Assembly: GCA_036491035.1 (NCBI GenBank)
Contig: DASXCU010000164.1
Location: 1 to 30,928 of the forward strand
Direction of reading: 5' to 3'
DNA length: 30,928 nucleotides
DNA from: Galbitalea sp036491035
GTDB taxonomy: Bacteria > Actinomycetota > Actinomycetes > Actinomycetales > Microbacteriaceae
Positions 29,828 through 30,928 of this stretch are shown piece after piece (position 1 is the first letter of the stretch; each line of letters begins with the position of its first letter). The notes below the pieces were generated by a model. That model was given only the letters and a program-made list of their open reading frames with translations, was not told the origin of the DNA and did no database searches. The translations under genes and the position numbers were made by a program.

Positions 29828-30928
29828 TTATGTCGGATTGCTTCGACCCTTGACAATTGCCGAAGTGGTGACGAGAGAAGCCGGCCTTACCACGCCGCGT
29901 CCGAATCGGTTGGAAACGGCGTCGATCGCGTCCTCGGCGTCGCGCCATCCCTCGTCGGTGTCCCACAGCCCGAGAACGGCACTGCCCGCGGGAGCCAGCT
30001 GTTCCATGCGAACGCCGATGAGCCGGATTCGGGCATCCGCTCGTTCGACTCCGGCGTAGACGTCCAGCACTTCCTCGTAGATCCTGCGCGCGAGATCGGT
30101 GTACTCCTTGAGTGTGCGGGACCGCGAGATGGTCGTGAAGTCGCCGTAGCGGAGCTTCAGAACTACGGTGCGACCGATCAGCCCGGCGCGCCGGAGTCGA
30201 ACTGCGACCTGGTCGCTCATCCGCAGCAGCTCGCGGCGCAGCACTGCAGGATCGGTCACGTCGAACTCGAACGTGACCTCGTGTCCAACGCTCTTCTCCT
30301 CGCGAGCCGTGGTCACGGAACGCGGGTCGCGTGCCCAGGAGAGCTCGTGGAGCTTTGCCCCGGCCGCAGCTCCGACAGCCTTAGTCAGGGTCGCGAGGGG
30401 CGTGGCGGCGACATCACCCACCGTGCGAAGGCCGAGACGTTCGAGTTGTTCGGCTGTCTTCGCCCCAACGCCCCAGAGCGCGCCGATCGGAAGCGGATGC
30501 AGGAAGTCCAGTGTTCCGTCTCCGGGAACGACAAGCAGGCCGTCCGGTTTCGCCAGGCCCGACGCGAGCTTGGCTATGAACTTGGTCGTCGCGACCCCGA
30601 TGGAACAGGTCAGTCCCGTCTCGTCGAATACTCGTTTCCGGAGCGCCGTGCCGATCTCCCAGGGACTTCCGAGCAGGCGACGGGCCCCGGCGACGTCGAG
30701 AAATGCTTCGTCGATGCTGAGTTGCTCGACGAGCGGTGTCACATCGGAGCAGAGTGCCATTACGACCTTCGAGAAGTGCCGGTAGCGCTCGAAGTGGGGC
30801 TCCAGCACGATCGCCTTCGGGCAGCGCCGCAGCGCGACCGACATCGGCATCGCCGAATTGACGCCGTATTTGCGCGCCTCATAGGTCGCGGCCGTCACGA
30901 CCGAGCGACCTCCCCTGCCTCCGACGAT
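29828..30928 (-). CDS. dinB: DNA polymerase IV, DinB (partial, runs off right edge)
   Basis: A Y-family translesion polymerase. 367 codons from the right edge to a TAA at 29828 are seen; the N-terminus, including the first D-x-D metal motif, lies beyond 30928. The visible beginning I-V-G-G-R-G-G-R-S-V-V-T-A-A-T-Y-E-A-R is the usual DinB segment before the palm. EQLSIDEAFLDVAG holds the catalytic Asp-Glu, so unlike ImuB in the same window this enzyme should be active. TCSIGVATTKFIAKLASGLAKP and the helix-hairpin-helix IGALWGVGAKTAEQLERLGL follow, then the little finger. No clamp-binding consensus is evident at the extreme C-terminus. It is about 5 kb from the mutasome genes but on the opposite strand; the promoter and any LexA box lie outside the window. 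Confidence 0.95.
   Translation of the reverse strand: MVGGRGGRSVVTAATYEARKYGVNSAMPMSVALRRCPKAIVLEPHFERYRHFSKVVMALCSDVTPLVEQLSIDEAFLDVAGARRLLGSPWEIGTALRKRVFDETGLTCSIGVATTKFIAKLASGLAKPDGLLVVPGDGTLDFLHPLPIGALWGVGAKTAEQLERLGLRTVGDVAATPLATLTKAVGAAAGAKLHELSWARDPRSVTTAREEKSVGHEVTFEFDVTDPAVLRRELLRMSDQVAVRLRRAGLIGRTVVLKLRYGDFTTISRSRTLKEYTDLARRIYEEVLDVYAGVERADARIRLIGVRMEQLAPAGSAVLGLWDTDEGWRDAEDAIDAVSNRFGRGVVRPASLVTTSAIVKGRSNPT

Overview
The window looks like chromosomal DNA of a GC-rich actinobacterium, most likely of the Microbacteriaceae. The evidence is a mycothiol gene (mshC), three DUF2510 membrane proteins, an actinobacterial ImuA'/ImuB/DnaE2 mutasome with a LexA box of the TCGAAC-N4-GTTCGA type, frequent GTG starts, and many starts with a TANNNT hexamer 6-8 bases upstream, as in leaderless transcripts. 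I see no phage, plasmid, insertion sequence or CRISPR array. The family-level assignment is inference.

Layout. 1-5.4 kb: a lipoprotein start cut by the left edge, tRNA methyltransferase trmI with an overlapping HAD phosphatase, a PAC2 protein, mshC and an M20 peptidase. 5.4-5.9 kb: tRNA-Leu(GAG), its terminator, a nested dyad and a possible 42-residue membrane peptide. 5.9-16.5 kb: an envelope and stress neighbourhood with an EEP-fold hydrolase, three DUF2510 paralogues, a family 2 glycosyltransferase, an alpha/beta hydrolase, a kumamolisin-like S53 peptidase, two GNAT proteins, a glutathione peroxidase, a DarT-like ADP-ribosyltransferase with no visible DarG, and a J-domain/NERD-like protein. 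16.5-18.7 kb: a small membrane protein, CsbD, and DUF5997 and an orphan LysR-type effector domain diverging from a 24-base spacer with overlapping -10 elements. Next comes an unrecognised gene separated by a long inverted repeat. 18.75-24.75 kb: the SOS mutasome, with a LexA-boxed promoter, imuA' and imuB overlapping by ATGA, then dnaE2. 24.8-30.9 kb: DUF3105, an MSMEG_6728-family protein, aspartate aminotransferase, an SF2 helicase, a 30-residue membrane peptide and dinB cut by the right edge.

How the genes work together. ImuA', ImuB and DnaE2 form a known damage-inducible mutagenic translesion set. dinB (Pol IV), the SF2 helicase and the putative pyrimidine-dimer-glycosylase-like protein give this end of the window a DNA-repair flavour, but only the imuA' promoter shows a LexA box. 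mshC and the glutathione peroxidase belong to thiol and peroxide defence. The least explained items are the DarT-like protein with its Cys-rich N-terminus, the overlapping divergent promoter at 17.65 kb, the inverted repeat carrying both stop codons at 18.3-18.4 kb, the alternative hairpins ahead of dnaE2, and an apparent frame break at the start of the second DUF2510 gene. No intergenic stretch exceeds 300 bases without a listed feature; the 5563-5847 stretch holds only a dyad and a small ORF.
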